Below are positions 32,625-42,387 of a DNA stretch of 64,000 nt, piece by piece (positions within the stretch are counted from its first letter, which is position 1; every line of letters begins with the position of its first letter). The stretch is taken from assembly GCF_016864555.1 (NCBI RefSeq), contig NZ_CP044011.1:849001-913000 (forward strand). The letters are read 5' to 3'. The notes beneath the pieces were generated by a model, which was not told the DNA's origin, did not search any database, and saw nothing but the letters and a program-made list of their open reading frames with translations. The stretch comes from Sinorhizobium sp. BG8. GTDB lineage: Bacteria > Pseudomonadota > Alphaproteobacteria > Rhizobiales > Rhizobiaceae. The translations under genes and the position numbers were made by a program.

Positions 32625-33782
32625 GTGTCATTGAGGGCGGGAGATTTCGCGAAGGGAACGTTTGTCGGGCGCGTCTGGCGACTGGATGTTGCAGGGCCCG
32701 CGCTAATCAGTCTTCGTGGCGGAGAGGTCGTCGACATCACCACTTCGTCGGTGCCGACGATGCGCGACCTTCTCGAACTGGACGACCCTGTCGCCTATGC
32801 CCGCGAGCAGGAGGGTGCCGTGCTTGCGACGCTTGAGGCACTCGTACAGAGCTCGGCATCGGCAAGTGGCGATCCATCGCGAATCCATCTGCTCGCTCCT
32901 TGCGACCTCCAGGCGGTCAAGGCCTGCGGGGTGACGTTTGCGCGATCGATGATCGAGCGGGTGATCGAGGAGAAGGCCGCCGGCGATCCGGCGCTCGCGT
33001 TGAAGATACGTGCGCGCGTTACGGCAATCATCGGCGACAGCCTTCGCAACCTCAAGGCCGGATCGCCGGAAGCGGCGAAGGTCAAGGCGGCGCTCATCGA
33101 GGAGGGCGTCTGGTCCCAATACCTGGAAGTTGGTATCGGCCCGGATGCGGAGGTCTTTACCAAGGCGCCGGTGCTGTCCGCCGTCGGATGGGGCGCCCCG
33201 GTGGGCCTCCATCCCGTGTCCAAGTGGAACAATCCCGAACCCGAAGTGGTGCTGGCGGTCAACAGCCTCGGTACCGTCAAGGGTGCGACGCTCGGCAACG
33301 ACGTCAACCTGCGCGATGTCGAGGGCCGCTCCGCGCTCTTGCTCGGCAAGGCCAAGGACAACAATGCCTCCGCGGCCATCGGGCCATTCATAAGGCTCTT
33401 CGACGAGACCTACACGATCGACGACGTCAGGAATGCCGATCTCGAACTCGTTGTCGAAGGGGAGGACGGCTTCCGGCTCGAGGGCCGGAGCACCATGCGC
33501 GAGATCAGCCGCGACCCGCTCGAACTGGTCTCACAGACGATCGGTCGCCATCACCAGTATCCGGACGGCTTCATGCTGTTCATGGGCACGCTTTTCGCGC
33601 CGGTCGAGGATCGTGATGCGCCGGGGCAGGGGTTCACGCACAAGCTGGGAGACCGGGTGACGATTTCCAGTGCAGAACTGGGCTCGCTCACCAACACGGT
33701 GCGATTGTCGACGGAGTGCGCTCCCTGGACGTTTGGCGTAGCCTCCATGATGCGCAATCTGGCCGCCCGCGGGTTGCTGTAG
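32625..33782 (+). CDS. Fumarylacetoacetate hydrolase family protein
   Basis: A 385-residue FAH-superfamily enzyme. The conserved core lies in the C-terminal two thirds: KWNNPEPEVVLAVNSLGTVKG (about 205-225), GNDVNLRDVEGRSALLLGKAKDNN and IGPFI. The E-x-E/D metal ligand region is within PEPEVVL. Members cleave or dehydrate beta-diketo or sugar acids; sequence character fits rhizobial sugar-acid dehydratase-like FAH proteins, but the substrate is unknown. The GTG at 32625 follows GGAGGAGGG at good spacing. An ATG-like extension to 32595 is not conserved. Confidence 0.85.
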   Translation: MSLRAGDFAKGTFVGRVWRLDVAGPALISLRGGEVVDITTSSVPTMRDLLELDDPVAYAREQEGAVLATLEALVQSSASASGDPSRIHLLAPCDLQAVKACGVTFARSMIERVIEEKAAGDPALALKIRARVTAIIGDSLRNLKAGSPEAAKVKAALIEEGVWSQYLEVGIGPDAEVFTKAPVLSAVGWGAPVGLHPVSKWNNPEPEVVLAVNSLGTVKGATLGNDVNLRDVEGRSALLLGKAKDNNASAAIGPFIRLFDETYTIDDVRNADLELVVEGEDGFRLEGRSTMREISRDPLELVSQTIGRHHQYPDGFMLFMGTLFAPVEDRDAPGQGFTHKLGDRVTISSAELGSLTNTVRLSTECAPWTFGVASMMRNLAARGLL

Positions 33783-33839
33783 CGGCCGTTGGCGTCGCCC
33801 TTCGCTTGCCGTCGTACGAATTTCAGGGATAGCGGCGGC

Positions 33840-35117
33840 TCAGGCGGACTTCAGCAGCGCATTCGGTTCCGGCGGTGAAAGTCGAGCATCGAGCATGTCT
33901 CCAATCCGGCGGCCGAGGTTCTGCATCCTGACCTCGAAGACCCGGTGCACAATCCATGCAAGCACAAGCGTCACGGCGAGCGAGGAAATTCCGAGCACAA
34001 GGAGCAGGGCGACCTCCTCCGCTGTGCCGTCAGGCCGCATGAGGGGCATGAGGGCATGGGCAACAACGAATATGACCAGCAGATGGAAGAGGTATATTCC
34101 GTAGGAGATGCGTCCGATTTCCTGTGCCACGCCTGTCTTCAGAATTGAAGGCGCCGGCCGGAAGAGGACGAGAGCGACGATGAAGGTCGCCGAGATCGTT
34201 TCCATCAGGATGACCGTGGACGAAGTGCCTGTCGGGGCGACGAGCGGGCGCGCGAACATGAACGTCAGGACCGCGACAACCAGCGCGATCCGTCTTATCA
34301 GGCGCGGTAGCCGGTCATAAACCCGGATGAGCCTTTCTCCGTAGAGTGGCACCAGTGCGCCCATGACGAAGCAGAAGGTATAGAGATTCATCCTGTAATA
34401 GAGTCTCGGGTCGCCGGGTGTGAAATACATGAGGGCGATGCTCGCAACCACCGCGAAGACAGCCGTTTTCGGCCTAACCGCCAGGAAATAGATGGCCGGG
34501 AAGATGAAAGAGCCCAACAGCTCGACGCTGATGGACCAGGCAGGGGTGTTGAGGTTGCTGGAATGCCCGATCGCATTCACGAACCACTCGCGCCATAGCC
34601 ATTCCTCCGGCGTGACATGCTGGGTGTTGGCCCAGGCCGATGCGCCGGGAAGGCCGGTCTGCTTGAAGAAGAAGAGTTGCAAGAGGGCGGCGATCGTTGC
34701 CGAAAGGATCAAGAGGGGATAGAGCCGCGCGCCGCGCCGCACGAGATATCCGGGTATCCGCCGCAGTCCGAAATGCTGGCGCCGGTTGATGGATATGCAA
34801 AGGACACATCCGCTCAGCACGAAGAACAAGACCACCAGGCCGCGCCCATTGAACGCGCCGAGGAATAAGTGCTGGAGCAACAGAGGGCCGTTTGAGAGGT
34901 CGATGCGCAACTCATCCGGAGCTTCGATCCCGCCAACCGGCAGCATCACGAACGTGTGGTAGACGACCACACCAAGGGCAGCAAAGCCGCGCAGCGCAGA
35001 CAATCCGATGGAGAATGAAGTTTGCGGCACCCGCCCCGTCTCCAAGGCAGGCGACGAAGTAGCGACTCCCTGCGCGGCGAGTTGGGATTGCTGGTCTTGC
35101 ATGCTGTGCAAATGCAT
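33840..35117 (-). CDS. Acyltransferase 3 family membrane protein
   Basis: A 425-residue polytopic protein of the acyltransferase-3 (OafA/NodX-like) family, which O-acylates surface polysaccharides or other extracytoplasmic substrates. The N-terminal signature LSALRGFAALGVVVYHTFVM contains the conserved Arg and His (about residues 43 and 52). About ten TM helices follow, with FFVLSGCVL and TPAWSISVELLGSFIFP motifs. The C-terminus is a basic amphipathic tail. It is single and faces the FAH gene convergently. No polysaccharide cluster is adjacent, so the substrate is unknown. Confidence 0.9.
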   Translation of the reverse strand: MHLHSMQDQQSQLAAQGVATSSPALETGRVPQTSFSIGLSALRGFAALGVVVYHTFVMLPVGGIEAPDELRIDLSNGPLLLQHLFLGAFNGRGLVVLFFVLSGCVLCISINRRQHFGLRRIPGYLVRRGARLYPLLILSATIAALLQLFFFKQTGLPGASAWANTQHVTPEEWLWREWFVNAIGHSSNLNTPAWSISVELLGSFIFPAIYFLAVRPKTAVFAVVASIALMYFTPGDPRLYYRMNLYTFCFVMGALVPLYGERLIRVYDRLPRLIRRIALVVAVLTFMFARPLVAPTGTSSTVILMETISATFIVALVLFRPAPSILKTGVAQEIGRISYGIYLFHLLVIFVVAHALMPLMRPDGTAEEVALLLVLGISSLAVTLVLAWIVHRVFEVRMQNLGRRIGDMLDARLSPPEPNALLKSA

Positions 35118-35496
35118 CGTTACAGCCGCCCTTGCCTCTGAACTCGTTACGCTAGCTGTGCATGCAAGCGATCATAGTACCGGCGCTGCAACGGCTTAGC
35201 AATACAACCTGCCGGACCGGATCCGTACGCGCTCGGAATATTCGGGATCGATCGCCAGCCGCCGCCGGGAGGTTTTGGCCAAATTCGGGTGAGCGAGCAG
35301 GAATTCTCAAAATCGACAAGAGAACGCTAAAATAAGGAGTTGCTTCTCGTCTTTCCGGCGTAAACTCCTATGTCTGGATAAGGACGTTCTTCGACCGGCC
35401 CTGCCCGCGAATGCCGCGAGGACGCATTCGACCGCTCGGCGTGGGGCAGGCGTACGACGTGGCAAAGGGTCTCGATGCGCTTCGGGGAGGAAGGGC
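35118..35496. other. Divergent promoter region of acyltransferase and leucine operon
   Basis: About 380 bases between divergent genes without a credible gene. It should contain the leucine-operon promoter. No liuR-type regulator gene is present here, unlike the common liu arrangement. No operator palindrome was evident by eye. Confidence 0.4.
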
Positions 35497-36660
35497 ATGT
35501 ATTCAGCCGAAATGGACTTCGGACTCGGAGAGGAGATCGCCGCACTCCGACAAACCGTCCGACGCTTCGCCCTTGAGGAAATTGCGCCGAGGGCGGCCGA
35601 TATCGATCGCGACAATGTCTTTCCCGCCGACCTCTGGAAAAAGCTCGGCGGCCTCGGCCTGCTCGGCATTACGGCCTCCGAGGACTATGGCGGTGTCGGC
35701 ATGGGTTACGCAGCGCATTGCGTCGCCATGGAGGAAATCAGCCGCGCCTCCGCATCGGTCGGCCTGAGTTATGGCGCCCACTCCAATCTTTGCGTCAACC
35801 AGATCATGCGCAACGGTTCACCGGTACAACGCGAGAAGTACCTACCGAAACTGGTTTCGGGCGAGCATGTCGGCGCCCTTGCCATGTCGGAACCGGGCGC
35901 TGGGTCCGACGTGGTCTCGATGAAGCTCCGGGCGGCAGAGAAGGGCGACCGCTACGTCCTCAACGGAAGCAAGATGTGGATCACCAACGGTCCCGACGCG
36001 GACGTGCTGGTCGTCTATGCCAAGACCGATCCCGCCGCCGGTCCGCGCGGCATCACGGCGTTCCTCGTGGAGAAAGGGATGAAGGGCTTTTCCACGGCCC
36101 AGAAGCTCGACAAGCTCGGCATGCGCGGCTCGAACACGTGTGAACTCGTCTTTGCCGATTGCGAGGTGCCGGCCGAGAATGTGATGGGTACGGTCGGCAG
36201 CGGCGTCAACGTGCTGATGTCCGGGCTCGACTACGAGCGCGTCGTGCTAGCAGGCGGCCCTCTCGGCATCATGGCGGCCTGCCTCGACATCGTCATTCCC
36301 TACGTGCACGAACGCAAGCAGTTCGAGCGGGCCGTCGGCGAATTCCAGCTCATGCAGGGCAAGCTCGCGGACATGTATGTGGCCCTCAATACTGCGCGTG
36401 CCTACGTCTATGCCGTGGCGTCAGCCTGCGACCGCGGCGAGACGACACGCAAGGATGCGGCCGGCTGCATCCTCTATGCGGCCGAGAATGCCACGCAGGT
36501 TGCCCTCCAGGCCATCCAGGCGCTGGGCGGGAACGGCTACATCAACGACTATGCGACCGGACGCCTTCTGAGAGACGCCAAACTCTATGAGATCGGCGCG
36601 GGAACGTCAGAAATACGCCGCATGCTCATCGGCAGGGAAATCTTCCAGGAGAGCGCGTAA
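35497..36660 (+). CDS. ivd: Isovaleryl-CoA dehydrogenase
   Basis: A 387-residue FAD-dependent acyl-CoA dehydrogenase oxidising isovaleryl-CoA to 3-methylcrotonyl-CoA in leucine degradation. The family signatures [13 protein letters not shown] (about 131-143) and [12 protein letters not shown] (341-352) are present. The IVD-type catalytic glutamate in [13 protein letters not shown] is present, distinguishing it from short-chain enzymes whose base lies elsewhere. A strong GGAGGAAGGG Shine-Dalgarno precedes the ATG. It heads an operon; its stop overlaps the next start by one base. Confidence 0.95.
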   Translation: MYSAEMDFGLGEEIAALRQTVRRFALEEIAPRAADIDRDNVFPADLWKKLGGLGLLGITASEDYGGVGMGYAAHCVAMEEISRASASVGLSYGAHSNLCVNQIMRNGSPVQREKYLPKLVSGEHVGALAMSEPGAGSDVVSMKLRAAEKGDRYVLNGSKMWITNGPDADVLVVYAKTDPAAGPRGITAFLVEKGMKGFSTAQKLDKLGMRGSNTCELVFADCEVPAENVMGTVGSGVNVLMSGLDYERVVLAGGPLGIMAACLDIVIPYVHERKQFERAVGEFQLMQGKLADMYVALNTARAYVYAVASACDRGETTRKDAAGCILYAAENATQVALQAIQALGGNGYINDYATGRLLRDAKLYEIGAGTSEIRRMLIGREIFQESA

Positions 36661-38267
36661 TGGCGGTTTTGTCGTCGGCCGTCTCTCCGCACAGCGAGGT
36701 CTTCAAGTCCAATAGCCGGGCCATGCTGGAAGCCATTGCAGTGGCCGGGGACGCAGCAGGACTGGCGTTGGAGGGCGGCGGGGCAAAGGCGCGCGAGCGG
36801 CATCTTGCACGTGGAAAGCTCTTGCCTCGCGATCGCGTCGCGCAGTTGCTCGATCCCGGCTCGCCGTTTCTGGAAATAGGCCTCACAGCCGGCCACGGCA
36901 TGTACGAGGGAGCATCCCCCGGAGGCGGGCTCATTGCCGGCATCGGCCGCGTCGCCGGACGCGAATGCATGATCGTCTGCAACGATGCGACGGTGAAGGG
37001 GGGCACCTACTATCCCATCACGGTGAAGAAGCACCTGCGGGCCCAGGAAATTGCCGAACAGAACCGGCTGGCGTGCATCTACCTCGTCGATTCGGGAGGG
37101 GCGAACCTGCCCAACCAGGATGAGGTCTTTCCGGATCGCGATCACTTCGGGCGCATCTTCTACAACCAGGCGCAAATGTCCTCCAAGGGGATCGCACAGA
37201 TTGCGATCGTCATGGGAAGCTGCACCGCGGGGGGCGCCTATGTCCCGGCGATGAGCGACGAGACGGTGATCGTCCAGAACCAGGGCACCATTTTCCTCGC
37301 CGGGCCGCCATTGGTCAGGGCGGCGACCGGAGAAGTCGTCAATGCCGAGGATCTGGGGGGCGGCGACGTCCATACCCGCCTGTCCGGCGTGGCCGATCAC
37401 CTGGCGCGAGACGACCGGCACGCGCTTTCCCTTGCCCGTTCGATTGTCGCCAATCTCAACACCCGCAAGCCCCAGACCGTTGTGCTCCGCGACAGCGAGC
37501 CTCCGAGATACGATCCGCAGGAGATGATCGGCATCGTGCCTGCCGATGTGAAGGTAAGCTACGACGTACGCGAAGTGATCGCCCGAACGGTGGATGGCTC
37601 GCGCTTCGACGAATTCAAGGCGAGGTTCGGCACGACGCTGGTCTGTGGTTTTGCCCACATCTTCGGGATTCCCGTCGGCATCCTCGCAAACAATGGCGTG
37701 CTTTTTGCAGATTCGGCGCTGAAGGGCGCCCATTTCATCGAGCTTGCGACGCAACGTTCAGTCCCGCTCGTTTTCCTGCAGAACATAACCGGCTTCATGG
37801 TCGGGCGAAAATACGAAGCGGAAGGAATCGCCAAGCACGGTGCAAAGCTCGTCACCGCGGTCGCAACCACGGGCGTTCCGAAGGTAACGGTCCTCATAGG
37901 CGGGTCCTATGGAGCCGGAAACTACGGAATGTGCGGCCGGGCCTACTCGCCACGCTTTCTCTGGACCTGGCCGAACAGCCGCATCGCCGTCATGGGAGGC
38001 GAGCAGGCGGCCGGGGTTCTCGCGACGGTTCGCAGGGAAACGATCGAACGTGGCGGTGGCACATGGTCGGTAGAAGAGGAAGAGGATTTCAAGCGGCCGA
38101 CTGTCGAGATGTTCAGCCGACAGAGCCATCCGCTCTACGCATCGGCACGGCTCTGGGACGACGGGATCGTCGATCCGCGCAACACGCGGGACGTGCTTGG
38201 GCTGTCCCTGTCTGCCGCCCTCAACGCATCCATCGAGCCGTCGAGATTTGGTGTCTTCAGAATGTAG
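36660..38267 (+). CDS. mccB: Methylcrotonoyl-CoA carboxylase, carboxyltransferase (beta) subunit
   Basis: A 535-residue carboxyltransferase that carboxylates 3-methylcrotonyl-CoA using carboxybiotin from the alpha subunit. The two crotonase-like halves contain [38 protein letters not shown], and in the second half [26 protein letters not shown] and [16 protein letters not shown]. Length and these motifs are typical of MCC beta (LiuB). The start overlaps the ivd stop (TAATGG), so translation is coupled. The RidA gene follows after 22 bases. Confidence 0.95.
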   Translation: MAVLSSAVSPHSEVFKSNSRAMLEAIAVAGDAAGLALEGGGAKARERHLARGKLLPRDRVAQLLDPGSPFLEIGLTAGHGMYEGASPGGGLIAGIGRVAGRECMIVCNDATVKGGTYYPITVKKHLRAQEIAEQNRLACIYLVDSGGANLPNQDEVFPDRDHFGRIFYNQAQMSSKGIAQIAIVMGSCTAGGAYVPAMSDETVIVQNQGTIFLAGPPLVRAATGEVVNAEDLGGGDVHTRLSGVADHLARDDRHALSLARSIVANLNTRKPQTVVLRDSEPPRYDPQEMIGIVPADVKVSYDVREVIARTVDGSRFDEFKARFGTTLVCGFAHIFGIPVGILANNGVLFADSALKGAHFIELATQRSVPLVFLQNITGFMVGRKYEAEGIAKHGAKLVTAVATTGVPKVTVLIGGSYGAGNYGMCGRAYSPRFLWTWPNSRIAVMGGEQAAGVLATVRRETIERGGGTWSVEEEEDFKRPTVEMFSRQSHPLYASARLWDDGIVDPRNTRDVLGLSLSAALNASIEPSRFGVFRM

Positions 38268-38289
38268 GTCCACGAGAGGGAGCACGAGC

Positions 38290-38673
38290 ATGCAGCGAGA
38301 CAACATCAATGCCAAGAATGCGCCCGACCCCCATGGCGGCTATTCGCAGGCCGTGAAACTCGAAGACTGCAAGCGCCTGCTTCTGGTGAGCGGTCAGATT
38401 CCGATGACCACGGACGACAAGGTTCCAGAGGGTTTCGAGGAGCAGGCACGGCTGGTGTGGCGCAACATGGATGCGCAGCTCAAGGCGGCTGGAATGTCCA
38501 AGGCAGACCTGGTGAGAGTGACGATCTACCTGGCCGACCGGCAGCACGCGACCGCCAATCGCGAAATCCGCAGCGAGTATCTCGGCGCGGTCGCCCCTGC
38601 TCTCACGGTGATCATTACGGGACTATTCGACGACAAGTGGCTGCTCGAGGTCGAAGCCGTGGCAGCGCAATAG
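38290..38673 (+). CDS. RidA family protein
   Basis: A 127-residue Rid/YjgF/UK114 protein. Conserved features are GGYSQAVKL near the N-terminus, LLLVSGQIPM and LVRVTIYLADRQHATANREIRSEYLG, while the C-terminus EVEAVAAQ closes the trimer interface. Rid proteins hydrolyse reactive enamines/imines. The Arg that marks active RidA usually lies in the segment (R-P-A-R); here the corresponding segment reads APALTVI, so it may belong to another Rid subgroup. Its place between the two carboxylase subunit genes is unusual. A GAGGGAG site precedes the start. Confidence 0.88.
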   Translation: MQRDNINAKNAPDPHGGYSQAVKLEDCKRLLLVSGQIPMTTDDKVPEGFEEQARLVWRNMDAQLKAAGMSKADLVRVTIYLADRQHATANREIRSEYLGAVAPALTVIITGLFDDKWLLEVEAVAAQ

Positions 38674-38684
38674 GGCGTATCTGC

Positions 38685-40688
38685 ATGTCGCAACGGCGCA
38701 CCTTCAACAAGATCCTGATCGCCAACCGGGGTGAGATTGCGTGCCGCGTCATGCGCACGGCGTCAAGGCTCGGCATGTCGACGGTTGCCGTCTATTCCGA
38801 TGCCGACCATGGCGCGCAGCATGTTGCCCTCGCTGACGAAGCCTACCGCATCGGTCCTGCGGAAGCACTGAAGAGCTATCTCGACGTGTCCGCCATCATC
38901 GCTGCCTGCAGGGCAAGCGGAGCAGAAGCGGTGCACCCGGGATACGGCTTTCTCTCCGAGAACCCCGCCTTCGTCGACGCGGTCGAGGCGGCAGGCCTCG
39001 TCTTCATCGGGCCGAGCGCCGCCTCGATGCGTGCGATGGGACTGAAGGATGCGGCTAAGGCGCTGATGGAAACGGCCGGCGTGCCAGTCGTTCCGGGATA
39101 CCACGGCGAAGAGCAGGACCCGGACTTCCTGGCCGAGCGCGCCGAAGAGATCGGCTATCCGGTCCTGATCAAGGCTCGTGCGGGCGGCGGCGGAAAGGGC
39201 ATGCGGCGGGTCGATGACGCCGGGGCGTTCCGCGCATCGCTCGCAAGTGCCGCGCGCGAGTCGGAGGCATCGTTCGGCGACGGGCGCGTGCTGGTCGAGA
39301 AGTACATGGCCAAGCCGCGTCACATCGAGTTCCAGGTCTTCGGCGACAAGCACGGCAAGGTCGTCCACCTTTTCGAACGGGACTGCTCCGTGCAGCGCCG
39401 GCATCAGAAGGTGATCGAAGAGGCGCCGGCACCCGGAATGACCGGCGAGATGCGCGAGGCGATGGGCATGGCCGCGGTTCGCGCCGCCGAAGCGATCGGC
39501 TACAGCGGCGCGGGAACGGTCGAGTTCATCGCGGACGTCTCCGATGGTCTTCGGGCGGATCGGTTCTTCTTCATGGAGATGAACACGCGGCTGCAGGTGG
39601 AGCATCCGGTCACCGAGGCAATCACCGGGCTTGACCTTGTCGAGTGGCAGATCCGCGTTGCGGCTGGCGAGCCCCTGCCATGGCGGCAGGAGGATCTGCG
39701 GTGCCGAGGCTGGGCGTTCGAGGCGCGCATCTACGCGGAAAATCCGGCAAGGGACTTTCTGCCGGCCACGGGACGTCTCACGCTTTTCGACGTGCCGGGG
39801 GAACTGGCGCGCATCGACTCGGGCGTGAGGGCCGGGGATGAGATAACGCCGTTCTATGATCCAATGATCGCAAAGGTCATCGTGCACGGCAGCGATCGCG
39901 ACGAAGCATTGGGTAAGCTGAGACTAACGCTTGAGCGCAGCCGCATTGCCGGCCTGACGACGAACGTGCCGTTCCTTTCGCGGCTCCTCCGGGAGCCCGA
40001 CTTTGCCGCGGGCGATGTCGACACCGGTCTCATCGCACGCCGGGCTGGAAGCCTGTTGAAGGAGACACCTCCGGCGCGGAAAGCGTGGGCGCTTGCGGCC
40101 CTCTCTGCCCTCGACCTGCTTGAGCCGCCGCACGCCATAGATCCGTGGGACGCCCTGCGTGGCTTCCGCCTCTGGGGATCCGCGCGGCAGACGACCTTCG
40201 TCGAGTACGGGCAAGAGGAGCGCGAGATTGCCGTTACCTGCGTCGACAAGGGACGGTTCGCGATCGATGAGGGAGATGGGGCCTTCGAAGTCGAGCTTGC
40301 CGAAACAAGTGGAGGCTCCGTGCAGGGAACGTGCGAGGCGCGGTCCCTCCAGGCCGTCGTGGCGCGGGATTCCCGGACGATCACCGTCTTTCTGGATGGG
40401 GAAACCCACGTGTTCGTGGTTGCCGATCTTCCCGGGCACCATGGCAACGAAGAAGCGGGGGGAGATATCCTCACGGCGCCCATGCCCGGCCTCGTCCGGG
40501 CGGTTTCCGCGACGGCCGGCGCGGCGGTGTCGAAGGGCGACCCTCTCGTCACCATGGAGGCGATGAAGATGGAGCTCGTCATTTCAGCTCCGCGCGACGG
40601 CATCGTCGAGTCGGTCGGGGTGTCGGTCGGCCAGCAGGTAGCGGAAGCAGCCGTCCTGCTGCGGCTTGTCGAGGAGAAAATGCCATGA
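38685..40688 (+). CDS. mccA: Methylcrotonoyl-CoA carboxylase, biotin (alpha) subunit
   Basis: A 667-residue biotin-dependent subunit. The biotin carboxylase domain covers about 6-450 (FNKILIANRGEIACRV, ATP-grasp glycine loop KARAGGGGKGM, MNTRLQVEHPVTEAITG). A linker/BT domain and the biotinyl domain follow at the C-terminus, with the biotinylation site EAMKMEL, Lys628. It carboxylates biotin with ATP and bicarbonate and partners MccB. ATG 38685 matches the family start; the frame is open further upstream inside ridA. Its stop overlaps hmgL by ATGA. Confidence 0.95.
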   Translation: MSQRRTFNKILIANRGEIACRVMRTASRLGMSTVAVYSDADHGAQHVALADEAYRIGPAEALKSYLDVSAIIAACRASGAEAVHPGYGFLSENPAFVDAVEAAGLVFIGPSAASMRAMGLKDAAKALMETAGVPVVPGYHGEEQDPDFLAERAEEIGYPVLIKARAGGGGKGMRRVDDAGAFRASLASAARESEASFGDGRVLVEKYMAKPRHIEFQVFGDKHGKVVHLFERDCSVQRRHQKVIEEAPAPGMTGEMREAMGMAAVRAAEAIGYSGAGTVEFIADVSDGLRADRFFFMEMNTRLQVEHPVTEAITGLDLVEWQIRVAAGEPLPWRQEDLRCRGWAFEARIYAENPARDFLPATGRLTLFDVPGELARIDSGVRAGDEITPFYDPMIAKVIVHGSDRDEALGKLRLTLERSRIAGLTTNVPFLSRLLREPDFAAGDVDTGLIARRAGSLLKETPPARKAWALAALSALDLLEPPHAIDPWDALRGFRLWGSARQTTFVEYGQEEREIAVTCVDKGRFAIDEGDGAFEVELAETSGGSVQGTCEARSLQAVVARDSRTITVFLDGETHVFVVADLPGHHGNEEAGGDILTAPMPGLVRAVSATAGAAVSKGDPLVTMEAMKMELVISAPRDGIVESVGVSVGQQVAEAAVLLRLVEEKMP

Positions 40689-41560
40689 GCGAGTTCGTCG
40701 AGATCGTGGAAATGGCAGCACGCGACGGGCTGCAGAACGAAAAACGCATCATTCCCGTTTCGGAAAAGGTGGCGCTCATCGATCTCCTGTCGGTCTGCGG
40801 CTATCGCCGCATCGAAGCCGCGAGCTTCGTAAGTCCCAAATGGGTGCCGCAACTCGCCGATGGTGCGGAGGTCATGGCCGAGATCCGCAGGCGCGAAGGC
40901 GTGAAGTTCGTCGCGCTGGTGCCGAATATGCAGGGCTACAAGGCGGCAAGGGCCGCGAAGGCGGATGCAGTCGCGATCTTTGTCTCGGCCTCGGAAGGGT
41001 TCTCCCACGCCAACATCAACTGCTCGATCGCCGAGAGCCTGGAGCGACTTGCTCCGGTCGCCAAGGCTGCGCGCAGGAAGAAGATGCCCCTGCGCGGCTA
41101 TGTCAGCTGCGTCGTCTCCTGCCCCTATGATGGCCCGACGCCTCCCGCGGCGGTCGCCAAGATAACCGAATCCCTCTTCGCGCTCGGCTGCGCCGAGGTC
41201 AGCCTCGGCGACACGATCGGGCACGGTAAGCCTGAAGAGGTCTCAGCCATGCTGGACGCTGTTCTGGACGTCGCGCCCCCGGAACGTCTCGCCGGGCACT
41301 ATCACGACACCGGCGGGCGGGCCCTGGACAACATCCGTGTCAGCCTCGAAAAGGGCATAAGGGTCTTCGACGCCTCGATCGGTGGTCTTGGTGGTTGCCC
41401 CTATGCGCCGGGCGCCAAGGGCAATGTGGATACGGGGGCCGTCCTGGCGATGCTGGAACAGATGGGCTTCGAGACCGGTCTGGATCGCGGGGCGGTCGAG
41501 GCTGTCGGCGCGTTCGCGCGGCAGATTCTCCGCAAGGAGGAGGGGGAGAAGGTGGAATGA
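40685..41560 (+). CDS. hmgL: Hydroxymethylglutaryl-CoA lyase
   Basis: A 291-residue TIM-barrel enzyme cleaving HMG-CoA to acetoacetate and acetyl-CoA, the last step of leucine breakdown. The N-terminal VEMAARDGLQNEK contains the metal-binding Asp. The metal-binding HYHDTGG motif lies at about residue 200, and the catalytic-cysteine signature GGLGGCPYAPGAKGN lies at 232-246. Length is typical of bacterial HMG-CoA lyases. Both ends overlap neighbours by ATGA, showing tight coupling. Confidence 0.95.
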   Translation: MSEFVEIVEMAARDGLQNEKRIIPVSEKVALIDLLSVCGYRRIEAASFVSPKWVPQLADGAEVMAEIRRREGVKFVALVPNMQGYKAARAAKADAVAIFVSASEGFSHANINCSIAESLERLAPVAKAARRKKMPLRGYVSCVVSCPYDGPTPPAAVAKITESLFALGCAEVSLGDTIGHGKPEEVSAMLDAVLDVAPPERLAGHYHDTGGRALDNIRVSLEKGIRVFDASIGGLGGCPYAPGAKGNVDTGAVLAMLEQMGFETGLDRGAVEAVGAFARQILRKEEGEKVE

Positions 41561-42342
41561 ACTATCAGACAATCACCATCGAGCTCGATCCCAGAGGCGT
41601 CGTAACGCTCACGCTCCGCCGACCCGCGCAGCACAACGCCCTTTCGGGAGAGATGATCGGCGAACTGACCGACGCGGTGCGGGAACTTGCCTACGATCCG
41701 TCGGTGCGGGTCGTGGTGCTCTCCGGCGAGGGGGAAAGCTTCTGCGCCGGTGCCGACCTGAATTGGATGAAGCAACAGATCGAGGGCTCCCGGGAGCAGC
41801 GCATTGTCGAAGCGCGGCGCCTCGCACTCATGCTGAAGGCCTTGCGCGATCTGCCGAAGCCGCTGATTGCGCGTGTGAACGGGCAGGCCTATGGCGGCGG
41901 CGTCGGCCTCGTAAGCGTTTGCGACAGCGCCATTGCCGCCGAGACCGCCCGCCTCGGACTCACGGAAGCGAGACTTGGCCTCATCCCGGCGACGATCAGC
42001 CCCTATGTGATCGATCGGATAGGGGCGCCGAACGCAATGCGGCTCTTCACATCGGCACGTATTTTTGGCGCTGCTGAGGCGCTCGAATTTGGCCTCGTCA
42101 ACCTCATCGTGCCCTCGGATGGGTTGGACAATGCGGTCGAGGCCGAGATCCGACCCTATCTCCAGGCCGCCCCCGGAGCGATCGCAGCCGCCAAGGCGCT
42201 GGTGCGTGCCGTTGCCCCAGGCATAGGGCAAAGCACGATCGAGATGACGCTTCAGCGCCTTGCCGACACTTGGGAAACGGCCGAAGCTTCCGAAGGCGTG
42301 GCGGCTTTCCTGGAGAAACGCAAGCCGAACTGGGCACAGTGA
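41557..42342 (+). CDS. Enoyl-CoA hydratase family (likely methylglutaconyl-CoA hydratase)
   Basis: A 261-residue crotonase-fold protein. The oxyanion loops are GEGESFCAGADLNWMK (about 50-65) and VNGQAYGGGVGLVSVCDSAIA (about 107-127). Glutamate residues following (ARLGLTEARLGLIP) serve as catalytic acid/base in hydratases. Its place at the end of the leucine operon supports hydration of 3-methylglutaconyl-CoA to HMG-CoA (LiuC role). ATG 41557 overlaps the hmgL stop and follows AAGGAGGAGGGGGAG, a strong ribosome binding site. Confidence 0.9.
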   Translation: MNYQTITIELDPRGVVTLTLRRPAQHNALSGEMIGELTDAVRELAYDPSVRVVVLSGEGESFCAGADLNWMKQQIEGSREQRIVEARRLALMLKALRDLPKPLIARVNGQAYGGGVGLVSVCDSAIAAETARLGLTEARLGLIPATISPYVIDRIGAPNAMRLFTSARIFGAAEALEFGLVNLIVPSDGLDNAVEAEIRPYLQAAPGAIAAAKALVRAVAPGIGQSTIEMTLQRLADTWETAEASEGVAAFLEKRKPNWAQ

Positions 42343-42343
42343 T

Positions 42344-42372
42344 GTGAGAGCCACCCGTTGGCCGGCTCTCAC
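42344..42372. terminator. Hairpin between convergent leucine operon and pbpC
   Basis: GTGAGAGCC (42344-42352) pairs perfectly with GGCTCTCAC (42364-42372). It starts one base after the end of the enoyl-CoA hydratase gene and lies before the pbpC stop. There is no strong T run, so it may be a bidirectional Rho-assisted end. Confidence 0.55.
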
Positions 42373-42387
42373 GTACTCTCGCGTTTC

